Translations under genes and position numbers: made by a program
Notes under the pieces: model-generated
Database searches by the model: none
Told to the model about the DNA's origin: nothing
The model's input: only the letters and a program-made list of their open reading frames with translations
From: VRUE01 sp963805475
GTDB taxonomy: Bacteria > Actinomycetota > Thermoleophilia > Solirubrobacterales > 70-9
Assembly (NCBI GenBank): GCA_963805475.1
Contig: CAWDUO010000008.1
Span: forward strand, 62,001 to 126,000
DNA length: 64,000 bases
Direction of reading: 5' to 3'
Shown here: positions 47,518-56,017 of the stretch, one piece after another
How positions within the stretch are numbered: position 1 is the stretch's first letter
Layout of the letters: each line of letters begins with the position of its first letter

Positions 47518-48936
47518 GCTTCGGCGAACGCCTCGAAGCCGCGCCGCTGGTCGGACTCGCCCGGCGGGCGCTCGCCGGCGAGGACGGTGTCTGGATCGCC
47601 GGCGGCGCGGTCCGCGACGCGGAGCTCGGCCGCGAGGTGACCGACCTCGACCTCGCCGTCGCCGGCGACCCCGAGCGCGTCGCCAAGGCCGTCGCCGACG
47701 CCGAGGGCGGGTTCGCATTCGAGCTCTCGTCCGAGTTCGCGACCTGGCGCGCGGTCGCCCGCGACCGCTCCTGGCAGCTCGACGCGACCGCGCTGCGCGG
47801 CGCGACGATCGAGGCCGACCTGGCGGCGCGCGACTTCACCCTCGGCGCCGTTGCGGTGCCGCTCGCCGGCGGCGAGCCGATCGACCCCTTCGGCGGCCTC
47901 GCCGACCTCGAGCGCCGGCGGCTGCGGGTCGTCGGCGAGGCGAGCTTCCGCGACGATCCGCTGCGCCTGCTGCGCGCCGCCCGCCTCGCCGCCGACCTCG
48001 GCCTCGCGGTCGACCCCGAGACCGCGTCGCTGGCCCGCTCGCAGGCCGAGCTCGCCGCGCGGCCGGCGGGGGAGCGGCAGCTGGCCGAGCTGCGGCGGCT
48101 GCTCGGCGGCCCCGACCCGCTGCGCGGCCTCGCCCTGCTCGACGAGCTCGGCCTGACCGCCGTCGTCCTGCCCGAGGTCGAGGGGCTGCGCGGAGTCGAG
48201 CAGGGCCCCAACCACCACCTCGACGTGCTTCGGCCACACCCTCGCCGTGCTCGAACGCACGCTCGAGGTCGAGGAGGACCTGGAGCGCTTCGCCGGCGAG
48301 CGCGCCGCCGACGCGCGGGCGCTGCTCGCCGAGCCGCTGGCCGACGAGATGACGCGCGGCACGGCGCTGCGCTTCGGCGCCCTCTTCCACGACATCGCCA
48401 AGCCGCAGACCAAGGGCGAGCGCGAAGGCTGGGTCACCTTCGTCGGCCACGACAGCGTCGGCGCCGAGACGGTCGGCGGCATCTGCAAGCGGCTGCGCGC
48501 CAGCGCCAAGCTGACCCGCCACCTCCAGGCGCTGACGCTGCACCACCTGCGGCTCGGCTTCATGGTCCACGAGGCGCCGCTGCCGCCGCGGCGCGTGCAC
48601 GAGTACCTGCGGGCGACCCAGCCGGTCGCCGCCGACGTCACCCTGCTCACCGTCGCCGACCGGCTCTCGGCCCGGGGCGGCGGCCCCTTCGCCACCGAGG
48701 AGGCCATACAGGCCCACCTCGACCTCGCCCGGCAGATGCTCGCCGCGGCGCTCGACTGGCGCCGCGACGGCCCGCCGGCGCCGCTGCTGCGCGGCGACGA
48801 GCTGGCGGCCGAGCTGGGGATCGCGCCCGGACCGGAGTTGGGCGACCTGCTCGCCGAGCTGGAGGCCGCCCAGTACGCGGGCGAGGTGAGCACGCGCGAG
48901 CAGGCGGTCGAGCGCGCCCGCGCGCTCCGCGGCTGA
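47514..48936 (+). CDS. CCA-adding/poly(A) nucleotidyltransferase family protein, frame broken by one base
   Basis: A class II nucleotidyltransferase with a head domain (WIAGGAVRDAELGREVTDLDLAVAGD, metal ligands DLD), an RNA-binding neck (FRDDPLRLLRAARLAADLG) and a C-terminal HD domain (LRFGALFHDIAKPQTKGE, HDSVGAETV). One extra T at 48229-48230 shifts the frame after GPNHHLDVL. Deleting it restores GHTLAVLERTLEVEEDLERF and a protein of about 473 residues ending at 48936. The unshifted frame would run on as Arg-rich nonsense past infA. TTG start overlaps alr. Confidence 0.9.
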
Positions 48937-48972
48937 CCTTTGGCCCCGGGGGTCAGATACTCTCATCGACGC

Positions 48973-49191
48973 ATGGGCAAAGAGGAGAAGATCGAGATGG
49001 AGGGCGAGATCACCGAGGCCCTCCCGAACACGATGTTCCGCGTCAAGCTCGACAACGGGCACGATGTGCTCGGCCACATCTCCGGCAAGATGCGCCGCCA
49101 CTACATCCGCATCCTCCCGGGCGACCGCGTGAAGATCGAGCTCTCCCCGTACGACCTCGACAGAGGTCGAATCACCTACCGCTACAAATAG
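48973..49191 (+). CDS. infA: Translation initiation factor IF-1
   Basis: A 72-residue OB-fold protein with the IF-1 sequence pattern: MEGEITEALPNTMFRVKLDNGHDVLGHISGKMRRHYIRILPGDRVKIELSPYDL. Length and spacing are typical. ATG 48973 lies 9 nt after TACTCT, so the mRNA is probably leaderless. It lies outside any ribosomal protein cluster here, and its last residues RGRITYRYK are standard. Confidence 0.97.
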   Translation: MGKEEKIEMEGEITEALPNTMFRVKLDNGHDVLGHISGKMRRHYIRILPGDRVKIELSPYDLDRGRITYRYK

Positions 49192-49197
49192 CGCCGC

Positions 49198-50001
49198 TCA
49201 GACCCCGGTCCGTTTCATTTCCCTCAGGGCGAGGCCGCCGAAGAGCAGCAGCAGCCCGGCGAGAGCGACGACGCCGGGCCAGGTGCCGGCCCAGGTGACG
49301 CCGCCGACGAAGCCCTGGCGGGCCGCTTCGATCACCTGGGTGACCGGGTTGACGCGGGCGACCTTCTCCAGCCAGCCCTGCAGCAGCGCCAGCGGCGCGT
49401 AGGCGGTCGTGGTCAGGATCAACGCCATCATCCCCGCCTGCATCAGCGGCGCCGCCGACTGGCTCTTGAAGCGCAGCGCCAGCATCGAGCCCCAGCAGGC
49501 GGCGACGGCGGCCATCGCGGCGACCATGAAGTAGGTGACGAGCAGCCCGTCGACCCCCGGCCAGCCGGCGCCGAGCGCCAGCGCGATCGCGAGCACGAAG
49601 GTGGCGGGGATCAGCGCCCGGACGCCGGCGGCGAGCACCGTGCCGGCCAGCAGCACCCAGCGGGGGGCGGGGGAGACGAGCAGCCGGTCGAGCCAGCCCT
49701 GCTCGATGTCGCGGGCGAGGTTGACCCCGGCGGCGGCGCCGGTGAAGCCGGCGCCCTGGAGCATGCTGACCGGCACGATGAAGCTCTCGTAGGTGCCCGT
49801 TTCGAAGCCGCCGAGGTGGGTGAGGGCGCCGAAGACGCCGTTCAGGCCGAGGAAGAAGATCGTCGGCGCGAGCACGCCCGGGATCGCCGCGCCGGGCACG
49901 CGCAGCAGCTCGTTCCTGGCCCGCGACATCAGCGCGCCGATCGTCGCCAGGTTGGCGCGCCAGGCGGGCAGGGCCGTGGCGGTGGCCGCGGATGCCTCCA
50001 T
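49198..50001 (-). CDS. ABC-2 type transporter permease
   Basis: A 267-residue membrane protein with about six helices in the ABC-2 (DrrB-like) pattern: an amphipathic N-terminus, PGVLAPTIFFLGLNGVFG, the EQGWLDRLLVSPAPRW element typical of these permeases, LALLQGWLEKVARVNPVTQVIEAARQGF and a last helix before the basic C-terminus. It is the third gene of an ATPase-permease-permease operon; its start overlaps the previous stop by one base. Confidence 0.9.
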   Translation of the reverse strand: MEASAATATALPAWRANLATIGALMSRARNELLRVPGAAIPGVLAPTIFFLGLNGVFGALTHLGGFETGTYESFIVPVSMLQGAGFTGAAAGVNLARDIEQGWLDRLLVSPAPRWVLLAGTVLAAGVRALIPATFVLAIALALGAGWPGVDGLLVTYFMVAAMAAVAACWGSMLALRFKSQSAAPLMQAGMMALILTTTAYAPLALLQGWLEKVARVNPVTQVIEAARQGFVGGVTWAGTWPGVVALAGLLLLFGGLALREMKRTGV

Positions 50002-50780
50002 CAGCCCACCCGCAGACGGTGGCGCAGGGCGCGGGTGCTGAGCACGCCGGCGACGACGACGATGCCGGCGATCGCGAGCAGCGCTTCGGCGGTGTCGGTC
50101 GCGTCGACGCCGGAGACGATCGGCTCGCGCACGCCTTCGACGATGAAGCTGAGCGGGTTGTATTCGGCGATCGTCTTCGCCGGCTCGATCATCAGGTCGA
50201 CCGGGAAGAACGCCGAGGAGAGGAAGAGGACGACGAGGACCAGCGGGAAGAGGCCCTGGACGACGCTGGCGCTGCCGGTGCGCAGGGCGATCGCGGCGCC
50301 GATCCCGCCGACCGCCGCCGCGGTGATCGTCACCAGGGCGATCGCGAGCAGCGCCCCGGGCACGCCCCCGGCGATCTCGGCGCCGAAGATCAGGCCGATC
50401 GCGAAGAACCAGAGCGAGGCGAAGAGGCCGAGCGCGGCGGTGCCGGCGAGCCGCCCGAGGACGATCGCGTAGCGCGAGATCGGCGCCGCGAAGAGGCGGT
50501 CGGTGAAGCCCATCTCGATGTCGACGGCGAGCGCGATGCCGCCGCTGTTGCCGGCCAGCATCAGCGACTGCATCATCGCCCCGGCGAGCATGAACTGGAG
50601 GAAGCTCTGCACCGGCGGGAAGCCGGGCAGTTCGATCGCGGCCCCGGCGCCGCCGGTCTGGATCGCCAGCAGGATCGTCGGGAAGACGACGATCGGCGCC
50701 ATCAGCTGCGGCCGGCGGAAGGTCTGGCGGATCGACCTCATCCCCAGCGCCTTCACGACCCTGGCGTCAGTCCTCAGCAT
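50001..50780 (-). CDS. ABC-2 type transporter permease
   Basis: A 259-residue permease homologous in layout to its downstream neighbour: VVFPTILLAIQTGG, the DIEMGFTDRLFAAPISRYAIVLGR element, about six helices, and IAEYNPLSFIVEGVREPIV near the C-terminus. The pair probably forms a heterodimeric channel. The start overlaps the ATPase gene by 14 bp, implying tight coupling. Confidence 0.9.
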   Translation of the reverse strand: MLRTDARVVKALGMRSIRQTFRRPQLMAPIVVFPTILLAIQTGGAGAAIELPGFPPVQSFLQFMLAGAMMQSLMLAGNSGGIALAVDIEMGFTDRLFAAPISRYAIVLGRLAGTAALGLFASLWFFAIGLIFGAEIAGGVPGALLAIALVTITAAAVGGIGAAIALRTGSASVVQGLFPLVLVVLFLSSAFFPVDLMIEPAKTIAEYNPLSFIVEGVREPIVSGVDATDTAEALLAIAGIVVVAGVLSTRALRHRLRVG

Positions 50781-51717
50781 CTTTTATGTGATGCCCTGTC
50801 TTGGCCACGAAGACGTCGTCGAGGCTGGGGTGGACGAGCTCCAGCGAGCCGACCTCGATCCCGGCCTCGTCGAGCGCCCGCACGACCCGCGGGATGTCGG
50901 CGGCGCCGCGCTCGACCTCGACCAGGAGGGTCTTCGCGTCGACCGGCGGCAGCAGCGGGCCGATGCGGGCGCAGATCTCCTCCGCCGCGGCTACCGAGCC
51001 CTCCTCGAGCAGGAGCCGGATGTGGGGGTTGCCGATCTCGGCCTTGAGCGATGCGGGCGTGCCTTCGGCGACGATCCTGCCGCTGTCGATGATCGCGACG
51101 TCGTCGGCCAGCTGGTCGGCCTCCTCCAGGTACTGGGTGGTGAGGAAGACCGTGGTGCCCTCGTCGTTGAGCGCCCGCACCTCCTCCCAGATCGTCTTGC
51201 GGCTGACCGGATCGAGGCCGGTGGTCGGCTCGTCGAGGAAGAGCACGCGCGGCTCGTGGACCAGCGCCGCGGCGAGGTCGAGGCGGCGCTGCATGCCGCC
51301 GGAGTAGGTGCCGACGCGGCGGTCGGCGGCGGCCGCGAGGTCGACCCGCTCGAGCAGGTCGTCGGCGCGGCGGCGGCCCTCGGCGCCGGGCAGGCCCTGG
51401 AGCGTCGCCTGGAGGCGGATCAGCTCGCGGCCGGTCATCAGCGGGTCGAGCGCCGCCTCCTGGAGGGCGACGCCGATCGAGGCGCGCACCTGGCGCGCTT
51501 CGGCGACGACGTCGTGGCCGGCGACGGTCGCCCGGCCGCCGGTCGGCAGCAGCAGCGTGGTCAGCATCCGCACCGTCGTCGTCTTGCCGGCGCCGTTGGG
51601 GCCGAGGAAGGCGAAGATGCCGCCCTCGTCGACCTCGATCTCGACGCCGCGCACGGCGAGCACGTCGTCGAAGGCGCGCTCCAGCCCCTCGACCGCGATC
51701 GCGGCCCCGGACGCCAT
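50767..51717 (-). CDS. ABC transporter ATPase, DrrA/daunorubicin-resistance type
   Basis: A 316-residue nucleotide-binding subunit: Walker A GPNGAGKTT (39-47), signature YSGGMQRRLDLAAALVHEP, Walker B RVLFLDEPTTGLDP, H-loop region TTVFLTTQYLEEADQL. The C-terminal about 90 residues (with EVERGAADIPRVVRALDEAG and SLDDVFVAKTG) match the DrrA-type C-terminal domain. With the two permeases it makes an exporter of unknown, probably lipophilic, substrate. It starts 4 bp after the amidase stop. Confidence 0.92.
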   Translation of the reverse strand: MASGAAIAVEGLERAFDDVLAVRGVEIEVDEGGIFAFLGPNGAGKTTTVRMLTTLLLPTGGRATVAGHDVVAEARQVRASIGVALQEAALDPLMTGRELIRLQATLQGLPGAEGRRRADDLLERVDLAAAADRRVGTYSGGMQRRLDLAAALVHEPRVLFLDEPTTGLDPVSRKTIWEEVRALNDEGTTVFLTTQYLEEADQLADDVAIIDSGRIVAEGTPASLKAEIGNPHIRLLLEEGSVAAAEEICARIGPLLPPVDAKTLLVEVERGAADIPRVVRALDEAGIEVGSLELVHPSLDDVFVAKTGHHIKDAED

Positions 51718-51721
51718 AGCG

Positions 51722-53092
51722 CTAGGCCTCCGTCGCGGCCTCGGCCAGCGACGGCGCCGAATCCACCCAGCGCCTCTCGTTGGCGCGCTCGAGCGCCTCG
51801 GCGGCGTCGAGCAGCAGCTCGTCGGCGCCCCAGGCGCCCTGCAGCTGCAGGGCGAGCGGCAGCCCCTCGGAGCTGAGCCCGACCGGCACGCTGATCGCCG
51901 GGATGCCGGTCAAGTTGGCGAGCGCGGCGCCGCGCACGTTGGCCTGGTCGGCGCTGAGCGTGCCCGAGGGCAGCTCGACCAGCGGCGCCTCCAGCGGCGG
52001 CGCCGGAGCCGGGACGGTCGGCCAGGCGATCGCGTCGACCTCGGCGAAGAGGGCGGCGAGCCGCCGCCGCATCAGCTCCCGCGCCCGCTGAGCCTGCACG
52101 GTGGCGGCGCCGGGCAGCAGCATCCGGTACTTGAGCGTGCCGCGGGCGATCGGGCTCAGCTCGGGACTGAGATGGTTGAGCTTCTCCGGCGTCGCGCCGC
52201 TCCCGGCCTCGCCGTTGATGATCAGCAGCGCCGCGACGGTCGCCGCATCGAGGTCGGGCAGCTCGACCTCGCGCACCTCGCCGCCGGTTTCGGCGCGCAG
52301 CGCCTCGATCGCCTCCTCGCAGGCCGCGGCGACCTCGGGCGTCACGTCCTCGGAGACCGCGTCGCGCACGACGCCGATCCGCAGGCCGGCGGCGTCGCCG
52401 GCGGCGAGCTCGTCGCCGTAGAGGACCGAGGCGAGCAGGCGGGCGTCGGCGGCGTCGGCGCAGAGCGGGCCGGCGACGATCATCGTCGTTATCGGCGCCA
52501 TGTGGTGCCCCTCCATCGCCGCGCGGCCGAAGGTCGGCTTTAGCCCGGTGAGGCCGCAGTAGGCGGCGGGGAAGCGCACCGAGCCGAGCCCGTCGGCGCC
52601 GACCGCGCCGGCGACGAGACGGCCGGCGACCGAGGCCGCCGGGCCGCTGGAGGAGCCGCCCGGGCAGCGCTCGGGGTCCCAGGGGTTGCGGGCTGGGCCG
52701 TAGTAGGAGACGGCGCCGGTGCTGCCGCCGCCGAGCTCGTGCATGTTGCCGACGCCGACGATCACCGCGCCGGCGTCGCGCAGGGCGCGGTAGGGACCGG
52801 ACTCGGCCGGTGCGGTGGGCGCCATCAGCTCGGCGGCGCCGAAGCGCTGGGCGCGCCAGGGCAGCGGCCACTCGTCCTTGATCACGATCGGGACGCCCCG
52901 CAGCGGCCCCGCGGGGGCGGCGGCGAGCATCTCGCGCGAGCGCTCGGGGAAGGTCTCGACGACGGCGTTGAGCGCCGGGTTGCGGGCCTCGATCCGGGCG
53001 AGGGCGGCGTCGAGCAGGGCCGCCGGGTCGACCTCGCCGGCGGCGATCGCCGCCGCCTGGGCGCGCAGGCCGAGGTCGAGCGGCTCGCTCAA
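51722..53092 (-). CDS. Amidase signature family hydrolase
   Basis: A 456-residue amidase (GatA/AtzE fold) with the Ser-cisSer-Lys triad: the Lys in GVPIVIKDEW, the glycine/serine loop CPGGSSSGPAASVA, and the nucleophile Ser in GADGLGSVRFPAAYCGL. The usual DTGGS is replaced by DGLGS. The C-terminal LTGIPAISVPVGLSSEGLPLALQL is standard. Cytosolic; substrate unknown. It overlaps the small upstream gene by 4 bp (53089-53092), which could encode a partner subunit. Confidence 0.92.
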   Translation of the reverse strand: MSEPLDLGLRAQAAAIAAGEVDPAALLDAALARIEARNPALNAVVETFPERSREMLAAAPAGPLRGVPIVIKDEWPLPWRAQRFGAAELMAPTAPAESGPYRALRDAGAVIVGVGNMHELGGGSTGAVSYYGPARNPWDPERCPGGSSSGPAASVAGRLVAGAVGADGLGSVRFPAAYCGLTGLKPTFGRAAMEGHHMAPITTMIVAGPLCADAADARLLASVLYGDELAAGDAAGLRIGVVRDAVSEDVTPEVAAACEEAIEALRAETGGEVREVELPDLDAATVAALLIINGEAGSGATPEKLNHLSPELSPIARGTLKYRMLLPGAATVQAQRARELMRRRLAALFAEVDAIAWPTVPAPAPPLEAPLVELPSGTLSADQANVRGAALANLTGIPAISVPVGLSSEGLPLALQLQGAWGADELLLDAAEALERANERRWVDSAPSLAEAATEA

Positions 53093-53292
53093 GCTTCCGG
53101 TCCCCTCGACATGTCCGGGCAGCGCACCGGCTCGATCCCCTCGACGTCGAGCGCGAACAGCTCGAGCAGCGGCGGCCAGACGAGCTCGTGGAAGGCTCTC
53201 ATCACCGCCAGGTCGACCTCGTCAGCCTCGATCCCGAGCGCGGCGAGGCCGGCGGGAATGAACTCGTCGGCTGGGGTCGCGCCCTCCGTCAC
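53089..53292 (-). CDS. Small AtzG/GatC-like candidate partner of the amidase
   Basis: 67 residues from GTG 53292. After TPADEFIPAGLAALGIEADE comes one long helix-like segment (VDLAVMRAFHELVWPPLLEL) and a tail DVEGIEPVRCPD. The size, the overlap with an amidase-family gene, and the pattern of a helix followed by acidic-Glu-Pro before the C-terminus resemble AtzG/GatC-type subunits. A TAGGGT box ends 7 nt upstream, suggesting a leaderless start. The homology is a visual impression only. Confidence 0.55.
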   Translation of the reverse strand: MTEGATPADEFIPAGLAALGIEADEVDLAVMRAFHELVWPPLLELFALDVEGIEPVRCPDMSRGPEA

Positions 53293-53407
53293 GGCGGCAA
53301 CCCTACCGGGGAGGGATCGTGCAACGGCGGCCGGAGGACCCCGCCGCGACGCTCCGAGCGGCAGAATGCCGGTCCGCAACCCTGGTCGCAGGCCGGGGTT
53401 GTCCCTG

Positions 53408-54178
53408 ATGACCGTGCAAGGAGCAGCAGAAAACGGAGCTCGCCGCCGCGGCGCCCTGGTCGCGCTCGGCTTCGCCTGCGTCCTCGCCCTGCTGATCGCC
53501 GCGACCTGGCCGGGCGAGGCCGACTCGGCGCCGGCCCGCGTCGTCGTCCTCGGCAAGACCGACCAGACCCCGCCTCCCTCGTGCCCGGGCAAGATCGTCA
53601 ACAACGTCGAGGTCGTCCCCTGCCGGGTGGAGGGACACGTGAGCGGCTTCCAGGCGATCGCCGGCGGCGTGCCGCGGCCCTACGAGGTGCCCTTCGACGG
53701 CAAGATCGTCGCCTGGTCGATCACGCTCGCGCGCCCCTCGCACAGCGAAGGCGAAAAGGTGACCGACGAGATCGGCTTCTTCGACGAATTCCTCGGCAAG
53801 CCCTCGGAGGCGCGGATCGGCGTGCTGAAGCCGGTCGAAGGCTCGAATCCGCCGCAGTTCAAGCTCGTCCGCCAGAGCCCGCTCGAGGTGCTCAACCCCT
53901 ACTTCGGCAGCACCGTCGTCTTCGCCCTCGATCACCCGCTCAACGTCGTCCAGGGCCAGGTCGTCGCCCTCACGGTGCCGACCTGGGCGCCGATGTTCGC
54001 CTTCGGCATCTCCTCGGAAAACACCTGGCGCGGCAGCCGCCTGCCCAAGCACTGCTCCTCCAAGCAGGACATCCAGGACGGCCACCCCCAGCAGGGCGTC
54101 GGCAAGACGAAGACCTACGGCTGCTACTACAGCGAAGCGCGGCTGCTCTACACGGCCACAGTCGTGAAGAAGCCCTAG
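53408..54178 (+). CDS. Exported protein of unknown function
   Basis: A 256-residue protein with an N-terminal signal (ALVALGFACVLALLIAATWPG). The rest is beta-rich with several cysteines (PSCPGKIVNN, VVPCRVEGH, KHCSSKQD, YGCYYSE), suggesting disulfides, plus segments GKIVAWSITLARPS and VALTVPTWAPMFAFGISSENTW. This pattern is shared by Solirubrobacter-type secreted proteins that I cannot name. Its stop overlaps the convergent zinc-ribbon gene by 4 bp. Confidence 0.7.
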   Translation: MTVQGAAENGARRRGALVALGFACVLALLIAATWPGEADSAPARVVVLGKTDQTPPPSCPGKIVNNVEVVPCRVEGHVSGFQAIAGGVPRPYEVPFDGKIVAWSITLARPSHSEGEKVTDEIGFFDEFLGKPSEARIGVLKPVEGSNPPQFKLVRQSPLEVLNPYFGSTVVFALDHPLNVVQGQVVALTVPTWAPMFAFGISSENTWRGSRLPKHCSSKQDIQDGHPQQGVGKTKTYGCYYSEARLLYTATVVKKP

Positions 54179-54438
54179 ACGGCCTCTTGCCGCAGCCCGC
54201 AGTACTGGCAGTCGCTCACGTCCAGCCCGATCAGCTGGTCGCAGCGGCGGCAGGCGCGCAGGTTCTCCGGCGTGCGGGGCAGGGAGGAGGCCGAGGGGGC
54301 GAGCGGCAGGACCATCGCCACCGGCGCCATCTCCTCCTCGGTTTCCCGGTCGACGTAGACCGAGCCCGGCTCGGCGTACGCCAGCGCCTCGCGTCCCGAG
54401 GCCGCCGCCCGCATCCGGTAGAGCTGCTTCGAGTTCAC
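54175..54438 (-). CDS. Small zinc-ribbon protein
   Basis: An 87-residue protein from GTG 54438. The C-terminus has two CxxC pairs (RACRRCDQLIG and SDCQYCGLR), a zinc-ribbon. The middle is Ala/Glu-rich (YVDRETEEEMAPVAMVLPLA). TAGGCT lies 8 nt before the GTG on the minus strand, back to back with the promoter of the glycosyltransferase. An ATG at 54468 is possible but would overlap that promoter. Function unknown. Confidence 0.65.
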   Translation of the reverse strand: MNSKQLYRMRAAASGREALAYAEPGSVYVDRETEEEMAPVAMVLPLAPSASSLPRTPENLRACRRCDQLIGLDVSDCQYCGLRQEAV

Positions 54439-54447
54439 GGCGGCGAA

Positions 54448-54459
54448 GCCTAATAGGTT
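54448..54459. promoter_or_regulatory. Back-to-back divergent -10 boxes
   Basis: AGCCTA-TAGGTT-type sequence: TAGGTT on the plus strand (54454-54459) serves the glycosyltransferase 9 nt downstream, and TAGGCT on the minus strand (54453-54448) serves the zinc-ribbon gene 8 nt away. The two -10 boxes abut, so only one polymerase could bind at a time. Confidence 0.5.
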
Positions 54460-54468
54460 GACCGGCAT

Positions 54469-55938
54469 ATGCGCGTCCTGATTTTTCATGGCTACATGCT
54501 GCGCGGAACCGGCAGCAACATCTACACCGCCAGCCTGGCGCGGGCGCTGGCCCGGCTCGGCCACGAGGTCCACCTGCTCTGCCAGGAGCGGCAGGTGCGG
54601 ATCGAGGGCGTCACGATCCACAACCCCGAGATCGGCGGCCTGCTGCCGGTCTACGTCAAGGACCCCTACGAGGGGTTCGAGGTCAAGACGTTCGACGAGC
54701 TGACGGAGGAGGAGCTGGCGCGATACATCGACGCCAACGTCTCAGCCGTTCGAGAGCTGGCAGCTTCGACTGGCGGCTTCGACGCCGCCCTCGCCGGCCA
54801 CCTGATCATGGGTCCCGCGATCCTGGCCCGCGCGGACGTAGGCAGCTTCGCGGCAAAGGTCCACGGCTCCGCCCTCGAGTACACGGTCAAGCCTCACCCT
54901 CGTTTCCTGCCCTATGCAGAAGAGGGGATGGCGGCAGCAACAACGGTCCTCGTCGGCTCCCGGCACACGGCCGAGTCGCTGTGGGCCGCGCTGCCGGATG
55001 TGGCCGGGCTCAAGGAGAAGACGCGCCTGGGTCCTCCTGGCGTAGACACGGGGGCGTTCCGGCCGCGGGTCCGTCGCGGGGTGGACCCCGGCGCGGCGCT
55101 GGGTTTTTCGCGCGGGGACGGTGCGGCGGTCTCTGCTGAGTTTGGTGGGCGAAAAACGGACGCCGCGCCCCGCCGGGGGGCCCACCCCGCGCCACCCGCG
55201 GATCAGCGGGTCGTGTTTGTCGGGAAGTTGATCGTCTCCAAGGGGGTGGATCTGCTGCTGGCGGCTTGGCCCTTGGTGCGTGCGCGGCGCCCGGAGGCGA
55301 AGCTGGAAATCGCCGGTTACGGAGCCTATGAGCAAGGGCTGAGACGTCTGTTGGCGGCCCTCGACAGGGGTGATCTGGACGATGCGCGCGAGGTGGCGGA
55401 GCTGGGGTGGGGGCTCGAGGGCGGTTCCGCGGAGCCGCTCACGATTCTGAGGAGCTTCCTGGTGAATCCACCGGAGGGGTATCTGGAAGCTGCCAAGGGG
55501 ATGGCGAGCTCTGTGGACTTCATCGGCCGCCTGGAGCACGACGAGGTGGCGGAGCTGCTGCCCGGGGCGGAGGCGCTGGTGATGCCGAGCACGTTTCCCG
55601 AGGCCTTCGGGATGGTCGCGGCGGAGGCGGCTGCTTGTGGGGTGCTGCCTGTGTCCGCGGGGCATTCCGGCATGAAGGAGGTGTCGCGCGAGCTTGCGAG
55701 GGAGCTGCCGAGGGACGTCGCCGATCTTGTCTCCTTTCCGGTGGAAGAGGGGGCTGTCGAGGGGATCGCCGGGCGGTTGAACGCCTGGCTGGAGCTTCCG
55801 GAGGACGAGCGGGAGCGGGCGCGCGCGGCGCTGGTCGCGACCGCGCGGCGGCTCTGGAGCTGGGAGGGAGTGGCCCGCGGGGTGCTGGCCGCGTCGGCCG
55901 GCGAGGGGGCGGAAAACCTCCCGCCGCCGCTTCAATAG
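54469..55938 (+). CDS. GT4-family glycosyltransferase with an in-frame hairpin insertion
   Basis: A 489-residue GT-B enzyme: N-terminal MRVLIFHGYMLRGTGSNIYTASLARALARLGHEVHLLC, middle KVHGSALEYTV, C-terminal donor domain starting DQRVVFVGKLIVSKGVDLLLAAW and the MPSTFPEAFGMVAAEAAACGVLPV element with the EX7E glutamates. Residues about 203-241 (RGVDPGAALGFSRG through GAHPAPP) come from a 117-bp palindromic repeat inserted in frame at the linker between the two domains. Substrate unknown. The start lies 9 nt after TAGGTT (leaderless). Confidence 0.87.
   Translation: MRVLIFHGYMLRGTGSNIYTASLARALARLGHEVHLLCQERQVRIEGVTIHNPEIGGLLPVYVKDPYEGFEVKTFDELTEEELARYIDANVSAVRELAASTGGFDAALAGHLIMGPAILARADVGSFAAKVHGSALEYTVKPHPRFLPYAEEGMAAATTVLVGSRHTAESLWAALPDVAGLKEKTRLGPPGVDTGAFRPRVRRGVDPGAALGFSRGDGAAVSAEFGGRKTDAAPRRGAHPAPPADQRVVFVGKLIVSKGVDLLLAAWPLVRARRPEAKLEIAGYGAYEQGLRRLLAALDRGDLDDAREVAELGWGLEGGSAEPLTILRSFLVNPPEGYLEAAKGMASSVDFIGRLEHDEVAELLPGAEALVMPSTFPEAFGMVAAEAAACGVLPVSAGHSGMKEVSRELARELPRDVADLVSFPVEEGAVEGIAGRLNAWLELPEDERERARAALVATARRLWSWEGVARGVLAASAGEGAENLPPPLQ
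55075..55191. repeat. 117-bp hairpin repeat inside the glycosyltransferase gene, TTTTTCG-core family, copy 2
   Basis: Outer arms CGCGGGGTGG and CCACCCCGCG pair perfectly, followed by a long imperfect stem including GGCGCGGCG/CGCCGCGCC and the core pair TTTTTCG/CGAAAAA around a 40-bp loop. Its length is exactly 39 codons, so the host frame is kept. Copy 1 is at 968-1081. Confidence 0.82.
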
Positions 55939-55976
55939 AATGCCCGCCGCCCATGAGTCCGGAGCGAGCGCCGCGT

Positions 55977-56010
55977 GCATATCTGATTCTTCGCAAGCGA
56001 GCGGAGGACG
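55977..56010. repeat. Remnant of the TAGACGCCACC-family repeat upstream of coxB
   Basis: ATCTGATTCTTCGCAAGCGAGCGGAGGACG matches the left end (CTGATTCTTCG) joined to the right part (AAGCGGAGGA) of the family, as if the middle had been deleted. The GGAGG in it is the only Shine-Dalgarno candidate for coxB. Confidence 0.5.
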
Positions 56011-56017
56011 ATTCCTG

